Shown: positions 10,168 to 17,092 of the stretch, piece by piece
How the letters are laid out: the number at the start of each line of letters is the position of its first letter
Position numbering within the stretch: position 1 is the first letter of the stretch
Assembly (NCBI GenBank): GCA_016200745.1
Contig: JACQEF010000276.1
Coordinates: forward strand, 1-18,717
DNA length: 18,717 bases
Reading direction: 5' to 3'
From: Chloroflexota bacterium
Lineage (GTDB): Bacteria; Chloroflexota; Limnocylindria; Limnocylindrales; CSP1-4
Program-made: the position numbers and the translations under genes
The notes under the pieces: model-generated
Databases searched by the model: none
Told to the model about the DNA's origin: nothing
What the model saw: the letters and a program-made list of their open reading frames with translations, nothing else

Positions 10168-11880
10168 TCAACCGGCTCCCGAAAGCGCGCCGAGATGCTC
10201 GGTGAGCCGCAGGTTCTCCCGGTAGTCGATCGGGATCTCGACGAGGGACGGGCCATCGCAATCGAGCGCGCGCATCAGCGTCGGGTAGAGATCCGCGCTG
10301 GACTCGGGGCGGAACCCGGCGATCCCGAACGATTTCGCGTAGGCCACGAAATCCGGGTTCCCGAAGGTGACGCCGAATGGCTGCCCGAATTCGTTGCGCT
10401 GCTTCCAGTCGATCAGGCCGTAGCCGTCGTCGCGCCAGACCACGACCGTGACGTTGGCGCCGATCCGCTTCGCCGTCTCGAGCTCCTGGCTGTTCATCAG
10501 GAACCCGCCGTCGCCGCACAGCGCCACGACCTTCCGATCCGGATTGACGAGCTTGGCGGCGATCGCGCCGGGGAGCGAGATCCCCATCGCCGCGAACCCG
10601 TTCGAGATGATCACGGTGTTCGGTTCGTAGGCCTGGTAGAGCCGCGCGACCCAGACCTTGTGCGCGCCGACGTCGGACACGACGATGTCCGACGGGCCCA
10701 GCGCTCGCCGGAGGTCGGCGATCGCCCGTTGCGGCTTGATCGGCCAGCCGTCGTCGGCCTCGTAGGCGTGGAGGTCCCGCAGCAGCGACGTCCTGAGGTC
10801 TGCATGGACGAGCACCTCCCTGGCCTCGTGCCGCTGCGTGGCCGTGCGCCCGCCGATCCCGAGCGGTTTGACCGCGGCAAGGAGGCGCTCGAGCGTCCCG
10901 TCGATGTCGCCGATCAGCTCGACCTCGGGCCGATAGGCCGCATCGACCTCGGCGGGTTGCGTGTCGATGTGGAGGATCCTGTGGTTCCTCCCGGGGTTCC
11001 ACAGCGACGGGCCGTACTCCACGGTGTCGTAGCCGACGGTCACCACCAGGTCGGCGCGGTCGAAGCCGGACATGACGTGGTCGCGCGCCTGGAGCCCGAC
11101 GGCCATCAACGACAGGTGCGAGCGATCGTCGATCGCGCCCTTGCCCATGAACGTCGCGGCAACCGGGACGTGCAGGCCCCGGGCGAACGCGCGCAGCGCG
11201 TCCGACGCGCCCCGCCGGAGCACGCCGTTGCCCGCCAGCACGATCGGCCGCTCGGACGACGCGAGCAGCCGGGCGGCATGGGCGATGGCCTCGTCGGTCG
11301 GCTCGGGGAAATACGTGTGGGCGGGCACGAGCGGCCCGACCACGCCGCCGGCGTCCAGCGGCGTCGACGCGAGGTCCTCGGGCAGCTCGACGTGAGTGGG
11401 CCCGGGTTTCTCGAGCATCGCGACCTTGAACGCCTTGCGGACGATCTCCGGGATCGCCTCGACCCGTTCAACCCGGGTGTTCCACTTCGTCACCGGCTCG
11501 AACATCCGGACGATGTCGACGACCTGGTGGGCTTCCTTGTGGAGCTTGCTGGACGACGCCTGGCCGGTGATCGCGACCATCGGTGCCCGATCGAGATAGG
11601 CGTCGGCGATCCCGGTCAGCAGGTTGGTCGCGCCGGGCCCCAGGGTCGACAGCGCAACGGCCACCCGCCCGGTCAGCCGGCCGTGGACGTCGGCCATGAA
11701 CGCGGCGCCCTGCTCGTGACGGGTGGTGACGTGTCGGATCGATTCGGAGCGGGACAGGGCGTCGAGGAGAGCCATCGTCTCCTCGCCGGGCACCGAGAAC
11801 ACCCAATCGCAGCCTTCGGTCTCCAGGCAGTCGACGATCAGGCTGGCGGCGGTTCGAGGCTCACGAGCGGGACTGGTCAT
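10168..11880 (-). CDS. Acetolactate synthase large-subunit-like ThDP-dependent enzyme
   Basis: A 570-aa protein of the thiamine-diphosphate decarboxylase/AHAS superfamily with the usual three domains: N-terminal PYR (about 10-175), central (about 200-335) and C-terminal PP (about 370-555). The catalytic glutamate is in RHEQGAAF (E56). GPGATN lies near 79-84, LHKEAHQ follows, and the ThDP/Mg motif starts at GDGGF (456-460) and ends at WRDDGYG (D484, D485), where classical AHAS has NN. LHKE.H and MNSQELETA are typical of proteins annotated acetolactate synthase, which condense two pyruvates to acetolactate. No regulatory subunit gene is adjacent, so a catabolic or other 2-oxoacid role is possible. 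ATG 11880 is chosen because the family N-terminus begins there; there is no good Shine-Dalgarno, but TACACT ends 6 nt upstream. The stop lies about 90 bp before the annotated glucan synthase GTG. Confidence 0.87.
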   Translation of the reverse strand: MTSPAREPRTAASLIVDCLETEGCDWVFSVPGEETMALLDALSRSESIRHVTTRHEQGAAFMADVHGRLTGRVAVALSTLGPGATNLLTGIADAYLDRAPMVAITGQASSSKLHKEAHQVVDIVRMFEPVTKWNTRVERVEAIPEIVRKAFKVAMLEKPGPTHVELPEDLASTPLDAGGVVGPLVPAHTYFPEPTDEAIAHAARLLASSERPIVLAGNGVLRRGASDALRAFARGLHVPVAATFMGKGAIDDRSHLSLMAVGLQARDHVMSGFDRADLVVTVGYDTVEYGPSLWNPGRNHRILHIDTQPAEVDAAYRPEVELIGDIDGTLERLLAAVKPLGIGGRTATQRHEAREVLVHADLRTSLLRDLHAYEADDGWPIKPQRAIADLRRALGPSDIVVSDVGAHKVWVARLYQAYEPNTVIISNGFAAMGISLPGAIAAKLVNPDRKVVALCGDGGFLMNSQELETAKRIGANVTVVVWRDDGYGLIDWKQRNEFGQPFGVTFGNPDFVAYAKSFGIAGFRPESSADLYPTLMRALDCDGPSLVEIPIDYRENLRLTEHLGALSGAG

Positions 11881-11886
11881 TGACGG

Positions 11887-11892
11887 AGTGTA
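11887..11892 (-). promoter_or_regulatory. Candidate -10 element (TACACT) of the ThDP enzyme gene, leaderless geometry
   Basis: TACACT on the minus strand is followed by six bases (CCGTCA) and then ATG 11880. The expected transcription start would fall at or within a base or two of the start codon. No -35 consensus is visible. Two other genes in the window have a similar arrangement. Confidence 0.35.
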
Positions 11893-11923
11893 CGCACGGC
11901 GTCGCCGGCAGCCCTCGGGCGGA

Positions 11924-11951
11924 TTGGTCGGGTGGATCTGTCGGGTATCAT
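11924..11951 (+). promoter_or_regulatory. Candidate sigma70-type promoter of tRNA-Arg
   Basis: TTGGTC (11924-11929), a 16-bp spacer and TATCAT (11946-11951, 5 of 6 matches to TATAAT). The predicted start near 11958 lies just before the mature tRNA 5' end at 11961. The -35 match is weak (3 of 6). The 80-bp gap also carries the divergent ThDP gene's promoter. Confidence 0.45.
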
Positions 11952-11960
11952 CGGCCGCGT

Positions 11961-12037
11961 CCGCCCGTAGCTCAGTGGATCAGAGCGACTGACTTCGGAT
12001 CAGTAGGTCGGGGGTTCGAATCCCTCCGGGCGGGCCA
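11961..12037 (+). tRNA. tRNA-Arg (anticodon UCG), CCA encoded
   Basis: All four arms can be drawn. The acceptor stem CCGCCCG pairs fully with CGGGCGG. The D-arm stem is GCTC/GAGC. The anticodon stem ACTGA/TCAGT holds loop CTTCGGA with anticodon TCG at 11995-11997, reading CGA. The T-arm GGGGG-TTCGAAT-CCCTC has one G-U pair. The discriminator is G at 12034, followed by an encoded CCA (12035-12037). The first pair is C1-G72 rather than the common G1-C72. The CCA end abuts the stop codon of the convergent permease gene at 12038. Confidence 0.95.
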
Positions 12038-13204
12038 TCAGACGACCTCGCGCCGGATCGTGGCCGAAGCCAGCACCGCGAAGACCGCCACGAACGCCGC
12101 CAGCACGAGGACATCGAGCTGGAGCGGGCCGTAGCCCAGGTCGGCGCCGCGGATGACGACCTGGCGGAGGCCGTCTGTCGCGTACGTCAGCGGGAGGACG
12201 CGCGCGATCGCCTGCAGGATGTCCGGCATCGAGCTGACCGGGAATAGCACACCGCTGAGCAGCGCCTGCGGCACGATGACCAGCGGGATGAACTGGACGA
12301 CCTGGAGCTCCGTCCGTGCGAACGTCGAGAGCAGGATCCCGAGGCTCACGGCCCCGAGGGCGAGCAGCATCACGACCAGGAAGGCGAGCCCGGCGCTGCC
12401 GGCCACCGGAACCGCCAGCCCGACCGAGAACGCCGCCAGTGGCCCGATCGCCGGCACCCGCACGTCGAGCAGCGTCCAGCCCAGCAGCACCAGCACCTGG
12501 ATGGTCGCGAAGAGCCCGAACCCGAGGCTGTAGCCGAGGACGATCTCGCCGCGCGACACCGGCGTGGCCAGCAGCCGTTCCAGCGTGCCGCCGACCCGCT
12601 CGCGGAGGAAGCTGATGCCGGTCAGGATGTACACGAAGAAGTACGCGAAGAAGCCGAGGAAGACCGGGGCGAGGTGGTCGACCACGTCCGAATCGGGCGT
12701 CCCGTAGAGCGTCTGCGCGTCCAGCCGCGGCAGGTGGAGGCCGGCGGCCGGCAGGGCCTGGGTGACCGCCGTGGCGATCGCCCGCTGGAGCGAGATCACC
12801 TGCTGGCTGTCCGCCGTCGGCTCGAGACCGGGCGTGATGACGGTCAGGCTCGGCTCGTTGCCCGTCGCCAGGCGGGCCACGAAGTCCGCCGGGACGACGA
12901 TCGCGATGCTCGCGGTTCCGTCACGGAGGGCGGCGTCGGCGGCCGCCCGGTCGGGCGCCTCGGTGACCGTGCCGCCATCGGTCCGCATCGCCCCCTCGAG
13001 CGCGCCGACGATCGCGGCCCCGGGCTGCCCGGCCTGGTTCACCACCACCGCAGACACCGGCGTCACGAGCTGGCCGCGGAGGACGTAGGCCATGAGTCCG
13101 GTCAGGACGATCGGCGCCAGGAACAGGAGCGCCATCGAGCGCCGGTCGCGATGCAGCTCCTGGACCAGGCGACGGAGCAGCGCGACGACGCGGCGTGCGC
13201 TCAT
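12038..13204 (-). CDS. ABC-2 type transporter permease
   Basis: A 388-aa membrane protein with the ABC-2 layout of exporters and drug/polysaccharide transporters: one N-terminal membrane helix (about 24-42), a large extracytoplasmic domain (about 45-175), then five helices (about 178-202, 220-250, 262-295, 300-325 and 358-385). The coupling segment SFLRERVGGTLERLLATPVSR is the hallmark of this family's cytoplasmic loop. The start ATG (13204-13202) overlaps the ATPase stop as ATGA, so translation is coupled and the two proteins should assemble together, probably as a 2+2 half-transporter complex. The substrate is unknown; drug or lipid efflux are common in this family but nothing here decides it. 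The stop codon lies directly against the tRNA-Arg 3' end on the opposite strand. Confidence 0.92.
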   Translation of the reverse strand: MSARRVVALLRRLVQELHRDRRSMALLFLAPIVLTGLMAYVLRGQLVTPVSAVVVNQAGQPGAAIVGALEGAMRTDGGTVTEAPDRAAADAALRDGTASIAIVVPADFVARLATGNEPSLTVITPGLEPTADSQQVISLQRAIATAVTQALPAAGLHLPRLDAQTLYGTPDSDVVDHLAPVFLGFFAYFFVYILTGISFLRERVGGTLERLLATPVSRGEIVLGYSLGFGLFATIQVLVLLGWTLLDVRVPAIGPLAAFSVGLAVPVAGSAGLAFLVVMLLALGAVSLGILLSTFARTELQVVQFIPLVIVPQALLSGVLFPVSSMPDILQAIARVLPLTYATDGLRQVVIRGADLGYGPLQLDVLVLAAFVAVFAVLASATIRREVV

Positions 13205-13941
13205 GCCGCCGGACCCTGGGCGCTGAACTGCAGGAATGCCTGCTCGAGGTCGCTCGTGCCGGCCCGCGCGCGGAGCTCCCCACCCGACCCCTGGGCGATG
13301 ACCCGGCCGGCGCGCATGAACAGGAGCTCGTCGCAGCGGTCGGCCTCGTCCATCACGTGGCTGGAGACCACGATGGTCGTGCCGTCCCGGGCGAGCTCGT
13401 GGAAGTACGCCCAGAACTGGGCCCGGAGCGCCGGATCCACGCCCACCGTGGGCTCGTCGAGGAACAGCACCGGCGGCCGATGGACCAGCGCGCAGGCGAG
13501 CGACAGCCGCCGCCGAAGGCCACCGGAGAGCTGGCTGGCCAGCGCCCCGGCCCGGTCGGACAGCTCCACCACCGCGAGAGCGGCCTCGGCCGCGTCCGGG
13601 TCGCGGATCCCGTACATCGCCCCGAAGAAGCGGGCGTTCTCGGCGGCCGTCAGCTCCGGATAGATGCCGTCGCTCTGGGTCATGTACCCGATCCGGGCCA
13701 GGTTCGTCCTCGAGGGCATCTGGACGCCCAGGACCCTCGCCTCGCCCGCCGTCGGACGGCCGAGACCCGTCAGCATCCGGATCAGCGTGGTCTTGCCGGA
13801 CCCGTTCGGCCCCAGCACCCCGTAGATCCGGCCCGCCGCGAGCTCGAAGCTCACCCCGTCGACCGCGTGGAGCTCACCGAACGATTTCCGAAGGTCGATG
13901 GCCTGGACCGCGGGGACCAGGCCCATCGCGACGGTCTGCAT
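13201..13941 (-). CDS. ABC transporter ATP-binding protein (ABC-2/drug-export type)
   Basis: A 246-aa nucleotide-binding subunit. Residues from ATG 13941: Walker A GPNGSGKTT (44-52), Q-loop Q89, signature LSGGLRRRLSLA (from 138, with Leu where LSGGQ has Gln), Walker B VLFLDEP ending at E163, D-loop near 167-170 and H-loop H195. It powers the permease encoded immediately downstream (ATGA overlap, 13201-13204). The frame is open upstream to 14214, but that extension has no ABC similarity and would overlap the divergent SIMPL gene, so I start at MQTVAMGLV; ATG 13926 is an alternative. There is no clear Shine-Dalgarno; TACCCT lies 10 nt upstream, so initiation may be nearly leaderless. Confidence 0.92.
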   Translation of the reverse strand: MQTVAMGLVPAVQAIDLRKSFGELHAVDGVSFELAAGRIYGVLGPNGSGKTTLIRMLTGLGRPTAGEARVLGVQMPSRTNLARIGYMTQSDGIYPELTAAENARFFGAMYGIRDPDAAEAALAVVELSDRAGALASQLSGGLRRRLSLACALVHRPPVLFLDEPTVGVDPALRAQFWAYFHELARDGTTIVVSSHVMDEADRCDELLFMRAGRVIAQGSGGELRARAGTSDLEQAFLQFSAQGPAA

Positions 13942-13951
13942 GTCGACCAGA

Positions 13952-13957
13952 AGGGTA
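13952..13957 (-). promoter_or_regulatory. Candidate -10 element (TACCCT) of the ABC transporter operon
   Basis: TACCCT on the minus strand ends 10 nt before ATG 13941. No good -35 is seen at the usual distance. The same hexamer sits 6 nt before the EamA start, which supports but does not prove a promoter role. Confidence 0.35.
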
Positions 13958-14036
13958 CTTCCCAGCCCTGGACAGTTGCTGCGGTGGAACGCGCCCCGTG
14001 GCCTCGGAACCGGCGCCGCCGCACGTCCGTCTCGCC

Positions 14037-14080
14037 GGTGGCGCCACATTCCTGTCGGGCGCCACCAGCAACGAAGGTGG
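14037..14080 (+). promoter_or_regulatory. Inverted repeat and possible RBS-switching leader of the SIMPL gene
   Basis: GGTGGCGCC (14037-14045) and GGCGCCACC (14058-14066) form a perfect 9-bp inverted repeat around a 12-nt loop. The right arm's CCACC (14062-14066) is also complementary to GGTGG (14076-14080), the core of the SIMPL Shine-Dalgarno, across a 9-nt loop. The two hairpins exclude each other: the upstream one would free the ribosome site and the downstream one would hide it. As DNA, the arms are centred 21 bp apart, which also fits a dimeric operator between two divergent genes. Confidence 0.45.
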
Positions 14081-14085
14081 TTCCG

Positions 14086-14823
14086 ATGTCCCAGTCTCTG
14101 CGAACCATGGGCGCGTTCGCGCTCGGTGGTGTGATCGTCGCCGTCGCGGCCCTCGCCGTCCGGCCCGGCCCGGTAGCCGGCGCCCCGACCACCGGCAGCG
14201 AGATCGCCCTCCACACCCTGACCGTGCAGGGCAACGGCAAGGTCACGGTCGTCCCGGACGTGGCACGCGTGTACCTAGGCGTCACGCTGACCAAGCCGAC
14301 GGTCAAGGAGGCTCGCAACGCCGCGGCGCAGGTCATGACCGACGTGATCGCCGCGATCAAGGGGCTCGGGATCGCCGACAAGGACATCCAGACGACCGGG
14401 TTGAGCCTGTCGGCCCGCTACGCGGAGAACTCGTCGACGAAGATCGTGGGCTACATCATCAGCGAGCAGGTCCAGGTGACGGTGCGCGACCTCGACAAGG
14501 CCGGCGACGTCGTCGACACGGCGACTGCCAAGGGCGCGACCGACGTGAACGGGATCTCGTTCGAACTGTCCGATCCGGCAAAGGCGCTGGACGACGCTCG
14601 AGCGGCGGCCATCGCCTCCGCCCGCACCAGTGCCCAGGCGATGGCGTCCGCGGCCCAGGTGACCCTGGGCGCGGTGGTCTCGGTCGCGGATGCGTCGGCG
14701 CCGACACCGATCTACTACGGGACCGCCTCGGTGGCCGCGCCGATGGCTGACGTCAAGACGCCGGTCCAGCCGGGTACCCAGGACATCTCGGCCGTGGTGA
14801 CGGTGGTCTTCGAGCTCGACTGA
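14086..14823 (+). CDS. Secreted SIMPL-domain (DUF541) protein
   Basis: A 245-aa protein. ATG 14086 is supported by AAGGTGG (14074-14080) five bases upstream. It opens with a signal peptide or membrane anchor (hydrophobic core about 9-25, possible cleavage near VAGA/P, residue 33). One SIMPL domain follows (about 44-243), recognisable by TVQGNGKVTVVPDVARVYLGV at its start and by GTQDISAVVTVVFEL at its end. SIMPL/DUF541 proteins are periplasmic or cell-surface proteins of largely unknown biochemical function; some bacterial members are linked to oxidative stress. The gene is divergent from the ABC exporter, with 144 bp between start codons. It has no enzyme motif and may be lipid- or membrane-tethered if the peptide is not cleaved. 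Confidence 0.88.
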   Translation: MSQSLRTMGAFALGGVIVAVAALAVRPGPVAGAPTTGSEIALHTLTVQGNGKVTVVPDVARVYLGVTLTKPTVKEARNAAAQVMTDVIAAIKGLGIADKDIQTTGLSLSARYAENSSTKIVGYIISEQVQVTVRDLDKAGDVVDTATAKGATDVNGISFELSDPAKALDDARAAAIASARTSAQAMASAAQVTLGAVVSVADASAPTPIYYGTASVAAPMADVKTPVQPGTQDISAVVTVVFELD

Positions 14824-14853
14824 GACACGCGGTCGCGGGGCCGCGGCCCACTT

Positions 14854-14875
14854 CGCCGCTGCGCCGCTGCGCCGC
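14854..14875 (+). repeat. Short tandem repeat CGCCGCTG (2.75 copies)
   Basis: Two perfect copies of the 8-mer CGCCGCTG plus a partial third lie in the 89-bp gap between the SIMPL and EamA genes, about 25 bp upstream of the EamA -10-like sequence. No function is evident. Confidence 0.6.
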
Positions 14876-14895
14876 GGACACCCGGGCGCATCGCC

Positions 14896-14907
14896 GAGGG
14901 TACCCTC
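14896..14907 (+). promoter_or_regulatory. Palindrome GAGGGTACCCTC containing a candidate -10 (TACCCT) of the EamA gene
   Basis: A perfect 12-bp palindrome. Its TACCCT (14901-14906) ends 6 nt before ATG 14913, the same spacing as TACACT before the ThDP gene, consistent with a leaderless transcript. The GAGGG half could instead be a distant Shine-Dalgarno, 12 nt from ATG 14913 and further from ATG 14928. Confidence 0.35.
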
Positions 14908-14912
14908 ACGCG

Positions 14913-15848
14913 ATGCGCCCGATCTCCATGCCCAGCCGGGTCTCCGAGCACCAGACCGGGATGCTCGCGGCCGCCGGTGCCGCGTTCGTCTACGGAGCCG
15001 CCTACCCGGCCACGGCCGTGGCGCTCCGGTCGTTCTCGCCGCTGGGCATCGCCGGCTGGGCGTGCACGCTGGCCCTCGTCCTGGTCGTTCTCCTCGCCGC
15101 CGGCGGCCTCATCGAACGACCGGAGACCGCCGGCCTGAGCCGGGCGCGGCTCGTCCGCCTGACCGTCCTGGCCGTGCTCGGCGGCGCCGGGTTCATCGCC
15201 GCCATCAACATCGCGGTCGCGCTGAGCGGGCCGACGATCACCGGCTTCGTCGCGCCGCTCTACGCGGTCCTGGCCACGCTGTTCGCGGTTCCGATCCTCG
15301 GTGAGCCGGTCCGGGCCGTGACGGTGGCGGCGTTCCTCGTCGCCCTTGGCGGGACCGCGCTGCTGGCGGGCACGGCGCCGCTCGGTGCGCCCGTGGCCGG
15401 GATCGCGATGGCGTTCGCGGGCGCGGCGATGTTCGGGCTGTACCTCGTCCTCGCGCGCCGGTGGTCCGGTCCGTACCGGCTGGACGGCACGCCCGTCACC
15501 ATCGCGAACCTGCTCGCCCGCGGGCCGGGGCTGCTCGCGGTGGCCGCGCTGGTGGAGACGAAGCCGCTCATCCCGGCCACGCTCGACCCGGCCGCGATCC
15601 TGGCACTCATCTCGATCGTCATCGGGGCGAGCAGCACCGGCAGCCTGCTGGTGATGGCCAGCGTGCGCCGCGTGCCGGCCGGTCGAACCTCGGCTGCACT
15701 GCTGCTGACGCCGATCTCGTCGGCGCTGATCGCCGCGGCCGTCCTGGGTGAACGGCTGCCCCCGAGCGGCGTGCTCGGGGCGGGACTCATCCTGGTCGGG
15801 ATCGCCGGGGCCAGCGGCCTGCTGCGGACCCGACCGGCCCCGGCCTGA
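14913..15848 (+). CDS. EamA/DMT-family transporter
   Basis: A 311-aa polytopic inner-membrane protein with the ten-helix layout of the drug/metabolite transporter superfamily, made of two EamA repeats (about 18-150 and 155-305). Typical family features are AAFVYGAAYPATAVALRSF in the first helix, the VAPLYAVLATLFAVPILGEPV segment closing repeat one, and LLTPISSALIAAAVLGERLPP at the equivalent place in repeat two (the P-x-x-x-x...GE pattern). EamA members export or import amino acids, other metabolites or drugs; no substrate can be chosen here. Starts at ATG 14913 or ATG 14928 are both possible. The last codons form one side of a hairpin shared with the convergent VOC gene; only 3 bp separate the two stop codons. 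Confidence 0.9.
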   Translation: MRPISMPSRVSEHQTGMLAAAGAAFVYGAAYPATAVALRSFSPLGIAGWACTLALVLVVLLAAGGLIERPETAGLSRARLVRLTVLAVLGGAGFIAAINIAVALSGPTITGFVAPLYAVLATLFAVPILGEPVRAVTVAAFLVALGGTALLAGTAPLGAPVAGIAMAFAGAAMFGLYLVLARRWSGPYRLDGTPVTIANLLARGPGLLAVAALVETKPLIPATLDPAAILALISIVIGASSTGSLLVMASVRRVPAGRTSAALLLTPISSALIAAAVLGERLPPSGVLGAGLILVGIAGASGLLRTRPAPA

Positions 15849-15865
15849 CGGTCAGGCCCGGGCCG
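15835..15865. terminator. Bidirectional terminator-like hairpin over convergent stop codons
   Basis: GGCCTGA (15842-15848) pairs with TCAGGCC (15852-15858) around a 3-nt loop. Beyond a single C-C mismatch (15841/15859) the stem continues as CGGCCC (15835-15840) with GGGCCG (15860-15865). That gives 13 base pairs, nearly all G-C, containing both stop codons. No U-tract follows on either side, so it is not a textbook intrinsic terminator. It could still stop or protect both transcripts. Confidence 0.5.
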
Positions 15866-16388
15866 CGCCCTCGGCGCCCCAGCGTCGGAGCTCCGCATCG
15901 ATGTCGAGCGGCATGACCGCGCCGCGGCGCTCGAACTCGCCCCAGGCCTCGCGAGGCACGCGCCACATGATCTCGAACTCGTTGCCGTCGGGATCGGCGC
16001 CGTAGAGCGACTTGGAGACGCCGTGGTCCGAGGCGCCACGCAGGGCTCCGGCGTCGGACAGGACCCGCGCCGCCGCCGCGAGGTCGTCGATCGTCGGGAC
16101 CTCCCAGGCGAGGTGGTACAGGCCCACGGCGCCACGCTCGGGTCGCGGGGCGGCCGGTCCCACCGAAAACAGCCCCATATCGTGGTGGTTGTCGCCGCCC
16201 GCGGCGCGCAGGAAGACGGCCTGCCCGCCCATCTCGGTGCCGACGACCTCGAAGCCGAAGACGCGTCGGTAGAAGTCCGCGGCGGCTGCGGCGTCACGGA
16301 CGAACAGGACGGCGTGGTTGAGCCGGCTGACCGGAATGCTCACCTGCTCAGTCTGCCCCGAGCCCGTCGCGATGTCGACCATCGTCAC
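15852..16388 (-). CDS. VOC-superfamily protein (glyoxalase/extradiol dioxygenase-like)
   Basis: A 178-aa protein with two beta-alpha-beta-beta-beta modules of the vicinal-oxygen-chelate fold. Candidate metal ligands are H25 (LNHAVLFV), H92 (LYHLAWEV) and E139 (DPDGNEFEIMW), the usual His-His-Glu set with one position contributed by each strand type. The body most resembles catechol-2,3-dioxygenase-like or glyoxalase-like small VOC proteins. The reaction is unknown; electrophile detoxification or ring cleavage are both possible. GTG 16388 overlaps the upstream reductase stop as GTGA, so translation is coupled; an in-frame ATG at 16382 is the alternative start. It is the second gene of the operon controlled from the 17093-17143 region. 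Confidence 0.88.
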   Translation of the reverse strand: MTMVDIATGSGQTEQVSIPVSRLNHAVLFVRDAAAAADFYRRVFGFEVVGTEMGGQAVFLRAAGGDNHHDMGLFSVGPAAPRPERGAVGLYHLAWEVPTIDDLAAAARVLSDAGALRGASDHGVSKSLYGADPDGNEFEIMWRVPREAWGEFERRGAVMPLDIDAELRRWGAEGAARA

Positions 16389-17038
16389 GCTGCCGCCGGA
16401 ACCGTCACGGGCGCCGCGACGAGCTTCCAGCCCGACTGCCAGCCACCGTTGTTGGCGACCTGCAGGGCGATGTTGAGGAACGCCAGCGACTCGAGCTGCC
16501 GTGCCCGGACGAGCGGGCCGACGTCCACCGGGTTCAGGCCGATCGAGCTGACGAGCTCGAGCACGGCCGCCTTGGCATCCGCGTCGTCGCCGGCGACGAA
16601 CCCGTCCAGCCTGACGCCGCCGACCGTCGGGTCGGTCTGGTTGGACGCGAACAGGGTGTTGAAGGCCTTGACCACGCGCGCTTCCGGCAGGAGGGTCGCG
16701 AGCTCTTCCGCGTTCGAGGTGCTGGTGTCCATCTCCGGACCGTTGGCACCGAACGACATCCGGTTGGTGACGTCGACGACGGGCTTCCCGGTCACGACGG
16801 AGCGGAGATCGCGGGCGACGTCGGCGACGCCGGCGAACGGGATGGCGAGGACGACGAGATCGGCCGCCTCGGCGGCCGCACGGGGCGACGGGGCCGTCGT
16901 CGCACCGGCGACGGTCGCGGCGAGGTCGCCTGCGTGCTGCGGGTCGCGCGAGGTGACGACGACCCGGTGGCCGGCCCGGCTGAACGAGGTGGCGAGTGCG
17001 CGGCCGACGTTGCCGGTGCCGACGATGGCGATGTTCAT
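16385..17038 (-). CDS. NADP oxidoreductase, coenzyme F420-dependent-type (NADPH reductase family)
   Basis: A 217-aa Rossmann protein of the F420-oxidoreductase/NADPH-dependent reductase family (about 200-230 aa). The nucleotide-binding loop GTGNVG lies at 7-12, after the initial MNIAIV strand. TSRDP at 29-33 supplies S30 and R31, positions that in this family favour NADPH through its 2'-phosphate. VVKAFNTLFASNQTDP and RARQLESLAFLNIALQ match the family's C-terminal half. It should transfer hydride between NADPH and F420 or another acceptor; many homologues outside F420 producers act on other substrates. ATG 17038 is chosen because the Rossmann fold starts at once; the open frame upstream to 17263 crosses the operator and regulator gene. 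First gene of an operon with the VOC gene. Confidence 0.88.
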   Translation of the reverse strand: MNIAIVGTGNVGRALATSFSRAGHRVVVTSRDPQHAGDLAATVAGATTAPSPRAAAEAADLVVLAIPFAGVADVARDLRSVVTGKPVVDVTNRMSFGANGPEMDTSTSNAEELATLLPEARVVKAFNTLFASNQTDPTVGGVRLDGFVAGDDADAKAAVLELVSSIGLNPVDVGPLVRARQLESLAFLNIALQVANNGGWQSGWKLVAAPVTVPAAA

Positions 17039-17092
17039 GGGGGGACTGCTCCGTTCGCTTGGCTTGACGGGTTGGCCCTCATCAAGCAGACT

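Noticed and set aside
5517..10205. A 1,562-codon open frame on the plus strand, antisense to the glucan synthase
   Set aside because: Its product is low-complexity, rich in Arg, Gly, Pro and Glu, and has no recognisable domain. Long antisense frames are expected opposite a GC-rich gene with strong third-position bias.
13942..14214. N-terminal extension of the ABC ATPase
   Set aside because: The extension has no ABC-family similarity, would run across the divergent SIMPL gene start and is Arg/Gly-rich noise. The family start fits ATG 13941.
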